DNA of 64,000 nucleotides from Neobacillus bataviensis. GTDB taxonomy: Bacteria > Bacillota > Bacilli > Bacillales_B > DSM-18226. The notes beneath the pieces were generated by a model, which made no database searches, had not been told where the DNA came from, and was given only the letters and a program-made list of their open reading frames with translations. Location of the stretch: positions 1 through 64,000 of the forward strand of contig NZ_JAHXYW010000013.1 of assembly GCF_019969725.1 (NCBI RefSeq), in the 5' to 3' direction. Below, piece after piece: positions 23,955-32,326 of the stretch; the stretch's first letter is position 1; every line of letters starts with the position of its first letter. A program made the position numbers and the translations under genes.

Positions 23955-24761
23955 TTACCTTTGTTTATTAAGAAATTCTAAAACTCTTTTATTTACTAAA
24001 TCATTTGCTTCCGTGACATAAATGTGTCCCGCACCGTTGATGGTTAGAAATTCTGCATTTGGAATTTTCTCTGCTAAGGTTACACCATTTTCATAAGGAA
24101 CTAACCTATCCTCATCCCCGTGGATGACGAGCGCAGGTGCTTTAATTCGATCAATTTCATTGTAGGTATCATGAGCTAGGCAGGCTTGCAGCTGAAGCAT
24201 GTATGCATATGGAAGAATAGGAAGTTCGATTCTTCGTTGGATGTCCTCGGCAATGAGTTCCCGCTGATTATCGATAAAGGATTGACTATAGAGAATCGGA
24301 GTCGTTGCCCAGGCCATTTCCTCAGGAGTGGCTGTTGAAGAAGCTCTTGATAACATTAGCATCGAGACATCCGCACTAGGTTGTACATGATTGATACCTC
24401 CAGAGGTTGTACAGCCAAGGATAAGAGAGCGGACTTTTTGTGGATATTTAATGGCAAATCGTTGAGCAATCATTCCGCCCATCGAAATACCATAAACATG
24501 GGCGGATTCAACCCCCGCAGCATCTAAAACGGCTTTTGTATCCTCTGCCATGAGCTCGATGGAATAAGGGGTATTCGGTTTTCCGCTGTGACCGACACCA
24601 CGATTGTCGAAAATAATAACCTTGTAATGCTCACTTAAAGCCGGTAAGGTTCTGAACCAGGACTTTGAGTTAAGAGACAATCCCATAATTAATAGTAATG
24701 GTTCACCTTCACCATGCACTTCATAATAAAGATCAATTCCATTTGCATTTGTTATAGGCAT
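23955..24761 (-). CDS. alpha/beta-fold hydrolase
   Basis: This 268-residue protein has the alpha/beta hydrolase signature: oxyanion-region GEPLLLIMGLSLNSKSW, FDNRGVGHSGKP, nucleophile elbow YGISMGGMIA, acid in VIHGDEDRLVPYENG and the last catalytic histidine in GAGHIYVTE. The inner ATG (MPITNANGIDLYYE) is preferred because AAGGGAGTTGCCCTAT lies upstream. The substrate is unknown; the family includes esterases, lactonases and haloperoxidases. It is unrelated in sequence detail to the pha-linked hydrolases at 30673 and 57908. It is divergent from the acyl-CoA ligase gene. Confidence 0.85.
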   Translation of the reverse strand: MPITNANGIDLYYEVHGEGEPLLLIMGLSLNSKSWFRTLPALSEHYKVIIFDNRGVGHSGKPNTPYSIELMAEDTKAVLDAAGVESAHVYGISMGGMIAQRFAIKYPQKVRSLILGCTTSGGINHVQPSADVSMLMLSRASSTATPEEMAWATTPILYSQSFIDNQRELIAEDIQRRIELPILPYAYMLQLQACLAHDTYNEIDRIKAPALVIHGDEDRLVPYENGVTLAEKIPNAEFLTINGAGHIYVTEANDLVNKRVLEFLNKQR

Positions 24762-25265
24762 ATAGGGCAACTCCCTTTCTTCTAGATAATAATAGATTAT
24801 ATGATTTCGATTAGATTGCAAGAACCTAAAGCCTTCAAAAAGACCTATTACGCTTATTAAAGTATGGAGAAAATTATATGAGAATATTGTTTTTGGCAGG
24901 TGCGGGCTATTCAGGGAGGAGGATGAGATAATATTTGGATAAAATACCCATTAATCATTAGGGTTTCTAACTGCCGAAAGAAAAATTTTTCGACAATTTG
25001 CGCTACATTTTTTTAAATGCAAACCTATAAAGTACTTATTTTAAGGAGTATTATCAAGTGTTTTCTATCCGAATCTCATGGAGCCTCAGAATAATTGCTG
25101 AAAAATGTCGAGAATGATAGGTTTACAAATCTATATTTTTCTACAATAATTATAATTATATTAATATTCTAAATATTTATATGGTAAATTCATAACATCA
25201 AAGAAGGACAGCAATTTTAAATAAGAATGTTGATATGACAATATCATGAGGAGGCATCATGTTTT
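24762..25265. other. divergent intergenic region
   Basis: This 500-bp AT-rich gap separates the minus-strand hydrolase and the plus-strand acyl-CoA ligase. No coding frame or recognised RNA is visible. It must hold both promoters, but no consensus promoter stands out. The ligase ribosome site GAGGAGGC is near 25250. Confidence 0.45.
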
Positions 25266-26900
25266 ATGGTTTATCAGCAAAAGCCGTGGTTGAAAGTTTA
25301 TGATTCGAGAATTGATGAACATGTTCAGATTGAGCACAATTCCCTTTATGATTTTTTACAAGGTGCAGTAGACCGTTATAAAGACAAACCTGCTTTCACA
25401 TTTTTTGGGAATGTTTGGTCATTTAACACGACAAAAGTAATTACAGATCAATTGGCTTCATCATTACATAGAGCGGGATTTACAAAAGGTGACCGTTTGG
25501 CCATAATGCTTCCTAATTCCCCTCATTACATTTTCACCTTATTTGCGGCCTTTCGTTTAGGTGGAATTGCTGTCCAAGTTAACCCAATGTACGTTGAAAG
25601 AGAAATTGAGCATGTTTTACAGGATTCAGACTCTGAATATATGGTTGTTCTGGATGCTCTCTATCAAAAAGTAAAAAAGGTACAATCGGCGACATCATTG
25701 AAAAAGATTCTCGTTGTAAGCTTTGGAGGAGAACGTTTTGACCTTGCTGATGGGGATCATTATTTTGATGAATTCCTTAATGGAGAATTGAATTTACCTG
25801 ATGTGGAAATTGACCGCCTTGAAGATGTAGCTGTTTTGCAATATACAGGTGGAACTACAGGACTTTCCAAAGGTGTTATGCTTACCCATAATAATCTTTT
25901 AGCAAACTTCAATCAAGTTTGTGATTTTGCTTATAAAACTTGTGAAAACAAACCAGAAGATTTTAAGATGATAACTGTTTTGCCTATGTTCCATGTATAT
26001 GGTCTCTCAAGTGTTGCCCTTTGCGGAATTAGGGAAGGCGCCAATCAGATTATATTACCAAGATTTGATCCCAAAGAAGTAATGGAGATTGTTAACCGGG
26101 AAAAACCATTCCAAATGTCTGGTGTTCCTACTATGTTTTTTGCTTTAAATAGTCAAGAGGGACTTGAAGATTGCGGGTTTGATCAACTTTATTACATTGG
26201 AAGCGGCGGCGGTCCACTTCCCGTTGAACAAGCGAAATTGTTTGAAAAGAGGACTGGTATTAGGTTACTTGATGGATATGGTCTTTCAGAGGCAGCTCCA
26301 ACTGTCATTTTTAACCCTCCGTTCGTACCAAGGAAATTTGGCAGCATTGGTATTCCTGTCCAAAGCACAATCGCAAGAATTGTCACTGAAACAAATGATG
26401 GGTTTGTTGATGTACCTGTTGGCGAAGCAGGGGAGCTAATTATTCAAGGTCCACAAGTAATGAAAGGGTACTGGAACCGTCCAGAGGAGACAGCAGCAAC
26501 ATTAAGAGATGGATGGCTGTTTACAGGCGATATCGCCAAAATGGATGAGGATGGATACTTTTATATTGTAGACCGTAAGAAAGACATGATTATTGCAAGC
26601 GGCTACAATGTCTATCCTTGTGAAATTGAAGAAGTGCTTTATCAGTTAGAAGCAATTGAAGAAGCACTGGTAATTGGGGTTCCGGACCCATACCGCGGTG
26701 AAACAGTGAAAGCATTTGTCAAGGTAAAAGCGGGGTATTCGATTTCTGAAGAGGAAATAAAACAGTTTGGCAAGGAAAACCTTGCACCATATAAGGCGCC
26801 GAAGGAAGTAGAAATTCTTCCTGAACTGCCAAAATCATCAGTCGGAAAATTATTAAGAAGGGTTTTAAGAGATCAAGAAGAAATAAAAATAAAGGCCTAA
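25266..26900 (+). CDS. long-chain acyl-CoA ligase (PHA locus 1)
   Basis: This 544-residue AMP-binding protein activates fatty acids with ATP and CoA. The adenylate P-loop motif is LQYTGGTTGLSKGVMLTH (near residue 195), with YIGSGGGPLPVEQ, DGYGLSEAAPTV, WLFTGDIAKMDEDGYFYIVDRKKDMI and a C-terminal KSSVGKLLRR with the catalytic lysine. It heads a pha gene run, which suggests that fatty acid-derived 3-hydroxyacyl-CoA or acyl-CoA supplies the polymer, or is recycled from it. Locus 2 has a close paralogue (53584). Both begin with a (Y)QQKPWLK / YQKKPWLK motif. Confidence 0.92.
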   Translation: MVYQQKPWLKVYDSRIDEHVQIEHNSLYDFLQGAVDRYKDKPAFTFFGNVWSFNTTKVITDQLASSLHRAGFTKGDRLAIMLPNSPHYIFTLFAAFRLGGIAVQVNPMYVEREIEHVLQDSDSEYMVVLDALYQKVKKVQSATSLKKILVVSFGGERFDLADGDHYFDEFLNGELNLPDVEIDRLEDVAVLQYTGGTTGLSKGVMLTHNNLLANFNQVCDFAYKTCENKPEDFKMITVLPMFHVYGLSSVALCGIREGANQIILPRFDPKEVMEIVNREKPFQMSGVPTMFFALNSQEGLEDCGFDQLYYIGSGGGPLPVEQAKLFEKRTGIRLLDGYGLSEAAPTVIFNPPFVPRKFGSIGIPVQSTIARIVTETNDGFVDVPVGEAGELIIQGPQVMKGYWNRPEETAATLRDGWLFTGDIAKMDEDGYFYIVDRKKDMIIASGYNVYPCEIEEVLYQLEAIEEALVIGVPDPYRGETVKAFVKVKAGYSISEEEIKQFGKENLAPYKAPKEVEILPELPKSSVGKLLRRVLRDQEEIKIKA

Positions 26901-26920
26901 TAAAAAATGGAGGGGTAAAG

Positions 26921-27700
26921 ATGAGTTTGATAGATTTATTTAGTCTAAAAGGAAAAACGGCAATTGTTACTGGCGGCGGCAGGGGATTAGGTCAACAAAT
27001 CGCAGAAATATATGCCGAGGCTGGAGCTAATGTTGTAATTTGCTCTAGAGATATCAACGCATGTCAGGAATTAAGCGATGCTTTGAAAGAAAAAGGAGTT
27101 CGTTCACTTGCATTTAAGTGTGATGTTTCCAATCCAGACGACATCCAGCATGTTGTTGACGAAACATTAAGGGAATTTGGCCGAATTGATATTTTAGTCA
27201 ATAATAGCGGGACAAGCTGGGGAGCACCAGCCTTAGAAATGCCGGCCGATAAATGGGATAAAGTAATGGACATTAACCTTAAAGCAGTCTTCTTATTTTC
27301 CCAGGCAGCAGGTAAAGTGATGAAAGAACAGCGCTCCGGTAAGATTATTAATATAGCCTCCATTGCCGGAATGGGCGGTCAGAATCCATTAGTAATGGAT
27401 GCGATTGGTTATTCCGTCAGTAAGGGTGCTGTTATCACATTAACGCAAGAACTTGCCGTTAAATTAGCGCCTTATAATGTACATGTAAATGCGATTGCAC
27501 CTGGTTTTTTCCCTACCAAAATGACAAAAGCTATTTTGGGCTATTCAGGAGAGAAAATTCTTGAGCGTACACCAGCTGGACGTTTTGGCTCCGATGAAGA
27601 TATGAAAGGGCCAGCACTTTTCCTAGCTTCCAGTGCTTCAGATTATGTAATGGGCCATGTTCTAGCTGTTGATGGCGGATCGTCAGCAGGAATTCTCTAA
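26921..27700 (+). CDS. SDR-family reductase, probable 3-ketoacyl-CoA reductase of the PHA locus
   Basis: This 259-residue short-chain dehydrogenase has the cofactor motif TGGGRGLGQ (about 18-26), NNSG (normally NNAG) near 95, and the catalytic Y-x-x-x-K in GYSVSKGAV. It probably uses NAD(P)H to reduce 3-ketoacyl-CoA (PhaB-like) or another keto substrate. It is 20 bp after the acyl-CoA ligase gene and before the phasin-type genes. The equivalent gene is missing in locus 2, so it may be the shared reductase supplying both. FabG-type or gluconate 5-dehydrogenase-like function is an alternative because these share the fold. Confidence 0.75.
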   Translation: MSLIDLFSLKGKTAIVTGGGRGLGQQIAEIYAEAGANVVICSRDINACQELSDALKEKGVRSLAFKCDVSNPDDIQHVVDETLREFGRIDILVNNSGTSWGAPALEMPADKWDKVMDINLKAVFLFSQAAGKVMKEQRSGKIINIASIAGMGGQNPLVMDAIGYSVSKGAVITLTQELAVKLAPYNVHVNAIAPGFFPTKMTKAILGYSGEKILERTPAGRFGSDEDMKGPALFLASSASDYVMGHVLAVDGGSSAGIL

Positions 27701-27751
27701 GCAATGTTAAATAAAGTAAAAAATATTTTTGAATTTTTAACAAATTGTAAA

Positions 27752-27780
27752 TTGACTTAAAGGCCTGAATTTACTATGAT
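27752..27780 (+). promoter_or_regulatory. sigma-A promoter of the phaR/phaC transcript
   Basis: TTGACT (27752-27757) and TATGAT (27775-27780) with a 17-bp spacer, 40 bp before the ATG at 27820. It separates the acyl-CoA ligase/SDR pair from the granule genes. Confidence 0.7.
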
Positions 27781-27790
27781 AAGATAAACA

Positions 27791-27807
27791 TACCGACCGG
27801 TTAGTTA
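27791..27807. promoter_or_regulatory. palindromic operator-like site
   Basis: TACCGACCGGTTAGTTA is a partly symmetric sequence with core ACCGGT, sitting 11 bp after the -10 box. ACCGACCGGT-type palindromes are common TetR-family operators. The binding protein is not identified and the call is inferred from shape and position. Confidence 0.4.
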
Positions 27808-27819
27808 AGAGGGAATTTA

Positions 27820-28299
27820 ATGAATTCCGAACACCAAGATAGAATGACTTTTTATAAAAAATTTGAAGAAGAGCTCAATAAAAGCATCCATGCCCGTACC
27901 AATTGCCGTTCCTTTACCCATGCCTTTGGCAGCGGAATGGATGCGCATCTTTCCCGATTAAAGATTCACAGAAGGTTAACAACTAAGTGGTTGAACCGCT
28001 TAGATCTGGCGAATAAAGATGAAATAGCTGAACTTTCTGTAAGAATGGTAGATTGTGAGGGAAAGCTGGATTTTCTGGATGAGACAGTCTATATGACAGC
28101 AAAAAGTCTGAAGGAGAACCGTTTTAAAGTTAAAAAAGTCCAGAAATCACTTGAAGAATTATTGGCTATTTTAGAAAAAGAAGTAAAGGCAATCCAAGAT
28201 TATAAAATAAAAAAACTAGAGGAAGAGCTGTTGGAATTAAAACAGCTTTTTACTGCAGATTTTGAGATGGAGGAGAATATTGATGGCAAAGAAAAATGA
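27820..28299 (+). CDS. phasin/PhaF-like helical protein unique to PHA locus 1
   Basis: This 159-residue, all-helical cytosolic protein contains LDLANKDEIAELSVRM and GKLDFLDETVY, a pattern shared with PhaR-type subunits (LNLPTKNDVTNVAALTIQTE), and ends in a charged coiled coil (KSLEELLAILEKEVKAIQ). It is first in the promoter unit preceding phaR and phaC and overlaps the next gene by 17 bp. The role is likely granule surface or synthase accessory; the family is not recognised with certainty. No counterpart lies in locus 2. Confidence 0.55.
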   Translation: MNSEHQDRMTFYKKFEEELNKSIHARTNCRSFTHAFGSGMDAHLSRLKIHRRLTTKWLNRLDLANKDEIAELSVRMVDCEGKLDFLDETVYMTAKSLKENRFKVKKVQKSLEELLAILEKEVKAIQDYKIKKLEEELLELKQLFTADFEMEENIDGKEK

Positions 28300-28909
28300 A
28301 AAAGAGCTGGAAGCAGTTGTTGAAAGTCAAGAAACAGAATTTCGTCCTGAAGAACAACTATCAAGCTTAGACATGTTGTGGAGGCTTGGATTTGATGAAT
28401 TAGATTCTTGGGCTGAAAGATTTAACAAGCGGGATGATCTATTCCTGGAAGCAGCTAAAAGCTTTGTTGAAAGAATTAGAAGCAATCAGGAAAATATTAA
28501 AGCAATTACAGAGCAATTTAACAAAGAGCTTAAGGAATGGGAAAAAGGAGCACGGGAGGAGTTACTTGTAACGACAACGTCCATCCAGCAATTTTTTCCA
28601 ATTAAATCGTATGAAGAAATCAATCAAGTGGTGGATGATATTCAAACCAAAACCACTTCCCTGCTTTTAACTCCATTCCGTTCGTTAACGAATGGCCAAG
28701 CAATTGAAAAGTACTTAGAAACGCTGGAACAATATATTTCTTTTAGAAAAAAAGGCCGAGAAAAATATGTTGACAGCATAAAGAAAACAACGAATGTTGT
28801 CTATGAAAATCAAAGAATATTTGCAAATCTTTTTGCAAAACAAGTTAAATCGGCGATGTTCCCATTTCAACAATATATGAAAGGCGTTACTGAACTTACA
28901 AAAAAATGA
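28283..28909 (+). CDS. conserved PHA-locus helical protein (paralogue of 55461)
   Basis: This 208-residue protein is helical throughout and has no recognised catalytic motif. It has a lysine/glutamate-rich start (MAKKNEKELEAVVE), then SLDMLWRLGFDELDSWAERF, a central segment FFPIKSYEEINQVVDDIQTK, and YISFRKKGREKYV. The ATG at 28283 follows TGGAGGAGAATATTG; an in-frame ATG upstream is less suitable. It lies between the PhaF-like gene and phaR in the same direction, with a diverged copy in the same place in locus 2. The repeated position makes a PHA-specific function probable, for example granule scaffolding or a synthase partner. Confidence 0.65.
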   Translation: MAKKNEKELEAVVESQETEFRPEEQLSSLDMLWRLGFDELDSWAERFNKRDDLFLEAAKSFVERIRSNQENIKAITEQFNKELKEWEKGAREELLVTTTSIQQFFPIKSYEEINQVVDDIQTKTTSLLLTPFRSLTNGQAIEKYLETLEQYISFRKKGREKYVDSIKKTTNVVYENQRIFANLFAKQVKSAMFPFQQYMKGVTELTKK

Positions 28910-28931
28910 TAATAATGCAGGGGTGGAAATG

Positions 28932-29498
28932 ATGACAGGCAAAAAAACATTTGATCCATATGAATCTCTTCATAAGTTTAGCCAATTATGGGAAAAGCAG
29001 ATCAATGATTTCATCTATCTTTGGACGAATAATAAAGAATTTGTCAAAATGTCCAATGTAGGAACAGAGATTCATTCCCGTTATCTTGATCAATTTAAAA
29101 AAAATCAAGAAGCACTTGCTAGTGTTTTAAATTTGCCCACAAAAAATGATGTGACGAACGTGGCAGCCTTGACGATTCAGACAGAGGAAAAAATTGAAGC
29201 TCTTGAGGAACAAATATGGGATCTGCAGGATTCTGTAAAGTCTCAAAGCAAGGATATTGAGAGTGTTGTAGAAGTATCTAAGGAAATTATTAAACTAACA
29301 AAACAGCTTAAAACAGAGCTAGTGAAAACAAAAAAAGAGCTTTCAGATTCTAAGGATTTACATGCCGAGCTGCAGGAAATGAAATTTGAGCTCTTAAAGT
29401 TAAATGATTTTAAAGAAGAATTTGAAACACTAAAAGGTTTGATTGAAAAAGACAAAAGCGCTGAGCGTGAGCTTGCTGGTGCTGGGGCGACCAAATAA
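28932..29498 (+). CDS. phaR: PHA synthase subunit PhaR (class IV)
   Basis: This 188-residue subunit partners PhaC in Bacillus class IV PHA synthases. The N-terminus (MTGKKTFDPYESLHKFSQLWEK) and the middle IPTK/LPTK-type segment (LNLPTKNDVTNVAALTI) match the PhaR/PhaE family, followed by an extended coiled coil (QTEEKIEALEEQIWDLQDSV and beyond). The ATG at 28932 is preferred since it aligns residue for residue with the paralogue MSSEKIFDP in locus 2. It is 21 bp upstream of phaC, so the two are co-translated. Required for synthase activity in the cytosolic granule. Confidence 0.85.
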   Translation: MTGKKTFDPYESLHKFSQLWEKQINDFIYLWTNNKEFVKMSNVGTEIHSRYLDQFKKNQEALASVLNLPTKNDVTNVAALTIQTEEKIEALEEQIWDLQDSVKSQSKDIESVVEVSKEIIKLTKQLKTELVKTKKELSDSKDLHAELQEMKFELLKLNDFKEEFETLKGLIEKDKSAERELAGAGATK

Positions 29499-29519
29499 TA
29501 GCGGAATGGAGGGAAGATA

Positions 29520-30587
29520 GTGGCAACAGAATCACCTTTAAAGAACGCAATCCCAGATTTGAATTACGAGAAGGAAATGGAGCGATGGTCTCAGGTTTTT
29601 AAGATTTTAAGTGAACCAGAGCCAAAAATAGGGCTTACTCCAAGAAATGAAGTTTGGAGAAAGAATAAGTCGGTATTATGGCATTATCCTGCCAAAGAGA
29701 AAAAGTATGAGGTTCCATTATTTTTGGTGTATTCACTTTTTAATAAACCGTACATTTTAGATATTGCCCCAAAGGCCAGCGTGATCGAGGGTCTTACCAA
29801 CATGGGCTATGAAGTGTATTTATTAGACTGGGGTACACCAGGCTATGAAGATAAGAAAATTGGTTTAGACACCTACATTGATAAATATTTAAGAACGGCA
29901 GTAAAAAGGGCCATTCGTCATTCCGATGCGGAAGAAATTACCCTTGTCGGTTACTGTTTAGGCGGAACTATAGCTTCACTCTATGCTGCAGTTGCAGATG
30001 AACCAATTAAAAACTTGATTGTAGCAACGGTGCCAATCGATTTCGGCCCATTCGTGGGACCGGATAAATGGGCTGAAGGTATGAGAAATGGTGATATGAA
30101 TATTGACCATTTTATTGATGTTTATGGAAATATGCCACCTCAATTAGTTGAAGGCATGTTTAGAGCCATTGGAGCACCAATTTATTTTACAAACTATACC
30201 TTGCTTTTAAGCAGGGCACACGATAAGCGTTATGTGGATAAGTGGCGCAGAATGAATAAGTGGACAATTGACCAGGTTCCATTTGCAGGGGAAGCATACC
30301 GCCAATTGGCGAATGACTTTTTCAAAGAGAATAAGCTGGTAAAAGGAGAATTTATGATCGGCAACAAAAAAGCGGATCTAAAGAATATTAAGGCAAATCT
30401 TTTCGTCGTTTCAGGCTCCAGAGATCATTTAATTTTGGAAGATCAGAGCAAGCCGATAATGGATTTAGTCTCAAGTGATGATAAAACCTATATCGTGGTA
30501 GAATCTGGCCATGTTGGTATGGCGCTGTCTGGAATGTTTGCCGGCATTGTCGATAAATGGGCTTCCAGCCGTTCTAATCCAATTTAA
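29520..30587 (+). CDS. phaC: class IV polyhydroxyalkanoate synthase catalytic subunit
   Basis: This 355-residue PHA polymerase builds poly-3-hydroxyalkanoate from 3-hydroxyacyl-CoA, with release of CoA, at the granule surface. The lipase-like box is GYCLGG with nucleophile Cys146; Asp302 (SGSRDHL) and His331 (ESGHVGMA) complete the triad. Length and motifs fit class III/IV enzymes that need PhaR/PhaE. It starts with GTG at 29520 after GGAGGGAAGATA. It is 22 bp after phaR. The locus 2 copy retains the same triad and residue numbering to within one position, so both copies look active. Confidence 0.95.
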   Translation: MATESPLKNAIPDLNYEKEMERWSQVFKILSEPEPKIGLTPRNEVWRKNKSVLWHYPAKEKKYEVPLFLVYSLFNKPYILDIAPKASVIEGLTNMGYEVYLLDWGTPGYEDKKIGLDTYIDKYLRTAVKRAIRHSDAEEITLVGYCLGGTIASLYAAVADEPIKNLIVATVPIDFGPFVGPDKWAEGMRNGDMNIDHFIDVYGNMPPQLVEGMFRAIGAPIYFTNYTLLLSRAHDKRYVDKWRRMNKWTIDQVPFAGEAYRQLANDFFKENKLVKGEFMIGNKKADLKNIKANLFVVSGSRDHLILEDQSKPIMDLVSSDDKTYIVVESGHVGMALSGMFAGIVDKWASSRSNPI

Positions 30588-30649
30588 AATTATTCTGTAA
30601 TAAATTTAAGTACAAGTAAATATATAATTAGTATGAGCAATTCGGAGGA

Positions 30650-30669
30650 GGAAGGAACTAGTTCCTTCC
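30650..30669. repeat. 20-bp perfect palindrome between phaC and the hydrolase
   Basis: GGAAGGAACTAGTTCCTTCC is perfectly self-complementary and lies in the convergent gap. It probably forms a cruciform or transcript hairpin ending both genes. Without a T run its terminator role is uncertain. Confidence 0.55.
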
Positions 30670-30672
30670 CCG

Positions 30673-31452
30673 CTAACTTGCTCTTGTGTGTTTATTTAAA
30701 AAGTTGCGCAGGACTTCATTGAAGGCTTCCTTCGCTTCAAGCTTGGCAACATGACCGGTATTTCTGAAAATAACAAACTCGGAATGGCGAATTTGTTTGT
30801 GCATCAGTAATTGAACCCAAACGGGGATGACTGAATCATATTGTCCGCCAATAATTAAGGTTGGAACTTTAATTTTAGGTAGCAGACTTAAATTATTCAC
30901 TTTTAGACATGCTTCCATTGATTTAAAATAATATTCACTATTTGGTTTGTAATATTGATAAAAGTGATCAAAATTTTCCTTTGACCATGAGTAAAGGCAA
31001 ATCTTTGCAGCTGTTTCTCTTAGGTCGTCAGGAGACTTATTTTCTGCACGTGCTTCCCTGAATTTCAAGAATAACTTTCCAAGCTGCTTCGGTGCATAAT
31101 GGAAGGTGCTTACAAGCATTAAGGATCGGCACATTTCAGGAGCCTGTCGATAAATTTCCTGTGCCACCATCCCCCCCATAGACAAGCCGCATATGTGTGC
31201 GCTTTCAATTTCAAGGCCTTTTAAAAGGGTGATGACGTCGTAAGCAAAATTTTTAATTGATATTTCTCCAGGGGATTGATATTCACCATGCCCCCGTAAA
31301 TCGGGAATGATTAAGTCATATTGATCGGCAAATTCAAATTGATTAGACCAGCCCTCCTTAACTTCTCCTAGACCATGAATAAAAACTAATGGCTCACCCG
31401 TACCGAGTCTTAAATAGGGAATTCCTGAACAGTTCTTGAAAACTTCGCTCAA
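30673..31452 (-). CDS. alpha/beta hydrolase linked to PHA genes (locus 1)
   Basis: This 259-residue alpha/beta hydrolase starts at TTG after AGGAGGAATGCATT. Motifs are VFIHGLGEVKEGWSNQFE, IIPDLRGHGEY, the nucleophile elbow CGLSMGGMVAQEI, an acid in IGGQYDSVIPVW and histidine in FRNTGHVAK. It is convergent with phaC and upstream of phaP in the opposite direction. The same gene is in the same place in locus 2, so the link to PHA is unlikely to be chance. Intracellular PHA depolymerases of Bacillus carry a similar G-x-SMGG box, so depolymerase is a plausible but unproven role. Confidence 0.8.
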   Translation of the reverse strand: MSEVFKNCSGIPYLRLGTGEPLVFIHGLGEVKEGWSNQFEFADQYDLIIPDLRGHGEYQSPGEISIKNFAYDVITLLKGLEIESAHICGLSMGGMVAQEIYRQAPEMCRSLMLVSTFHYAPKQLGKLFLKFREARAENKSPDDLRETAAKICLYSWSKENFDHFYQYYKPNSEYYFKSMEACLKVNNLSLLPKIKVPTLIIGGQYDSVIPVWVQLLMHKQIRHSEFVIFRNTGHVAKLEAKEAFNEVLRNFLNKHTRAS

Positions 31453-31551
31453 AATGCATTCCTCCTCAAGTTTTTATAATAATCTATGTTTCCAACATTC
31501 CTAAGGTATAAACATTTTTAAGATTCTGATTATTTTATTATATAATCAGTG

Positions 31552-31588
31552 TTGACAGATTATGACACATAGGTGTAAATTACATATA
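31552..31588 (+). promoter_or_regulatory. phaP promoter with PhaQ-type operator (locus 1)
   Basis: TTGACA (31552-31557), an 18-bp spacer and TAAATT (31576-31581). ATAGGTGTAAATTACATATA (31569-31588) overlaps the -10 and is almost the same as ATAGGTGTAAAATACACATA upstream of phaQ in locus 2. The core half-sites are GTGTA and TACA(C/T). Confidence 0.7.
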
Positions 31589-31661
31589 TAGACTAGCTAA
31601 GAAAATACATACGAAGCTTATGTTCTAATTGAGGAACAAACAAAAAGGAGAGGGATAAACT

Positions 31662-32207
31662 ATGACTACTAAGAAAGTTGATCAAGAAGCAGCATTTGAT
31701 TCCAATCGTTTTGTAGATACATTCTGGAATCAATATGAGCAATCATTAAATCAAGCAAGAAAGCTGCGCGAAAGAAGAGAAGATGCGTATCTTAATGCTG
31801 TAAAAGAAGCGGTAAAGTTTAATCAAGAATTTAGAGGCTCACTTGCCAATCTTTTTCAAACTTCCAGGCAAACAAGTACAGAATTTGTTAAAGGAGTTTC
31901 AAGTAATCTGGCTAAAAGAGTTGATGAAAAACAGGCAATACGCCCTGAATTGAAGGACCAGTTTGGTGAGGTATCCGAACGAATCGAGCAGTTAACTATG
32001 GCTCCACTTGCAGCCGGCATAGATCTGCTTCAACGATTTGAAGAAAATTTTGTTGAAGGCAGTGAAAACTATGTTAAATATGCAAGAGAGCGCCGTAATG
32101 GCTGGCAAAAAGTTTCCGATGAATATTTAAAGGCTGCAAGGGAAAACCACAAAAAGGTAGCTCGTCGCCTTGAGGAAAGTCGAAAAGTTTTGGTAAGCTC
32201 TAAATAA
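31662..32207 (+). CDS. phaP: phasin PhaP (locus 1)
   Basis: This 181-residue amphipathic helical protein coats PHA granules. It contains FWNQYEQSLNQARKLRERREDAYLNAVK near its start and KYARERRNGWQK near its end, both conserved with the phaP paralogue in locus 2 (FWDQYEQSQERAEKARE, SYARERRNAW). The ribosome site AAAGGAGAGGGATAAACT is strong. It is a single gene with its own PhaQ-type operator and a terminator at 32219, so its expression can rise when PHA accumulates. No phaQ gene is adjacent here. Confidence 0.85.
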   Translation: MTTKKVDQEAAFDSNRFVDTFWNQYEQSLNQARKLRERREDAYLNAVKEAVKFNQEFRGSLANLFQTSRQTSTEFVKGVSSNLAKRVDEKQAIRPELKDQFGEVSERIEQLTMAPLAAGIDLLQRFEENFVEGSENYVKYARERRNGWQKVSDEYLKAARENHKKVARRLEESRKVLVSSK

Positions 32208-32218
32208 GGTAAAGATTT

Positions 32219-32254
32219 AAACTCCACTGACCTAAAATAGTGGAGTTTTTTCGT
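32219..32254 (+). terminator. terminator of phaP (locus 1)
   Basis: AACTCCACT and AGTGGAGTT pair, followed by TTTTTTCG. Confidence 0.8.
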
Positions 32255-32326
32255 TTTCTTTCCAAATGAAGGTACTTTGCGTTAAGATAGAGGATAAGGT
32301 AATTACTTAAAAAAGAGGTACAGCTC

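Noticed and set aside
25090..25200. AT-rich palindromes upstream of the acyl-CoA ligase as a FadR site
   Set aside because: The sequence does not match TGAATGA-N4-TCATTCA; likely just promoter-type AT-rich DNA.
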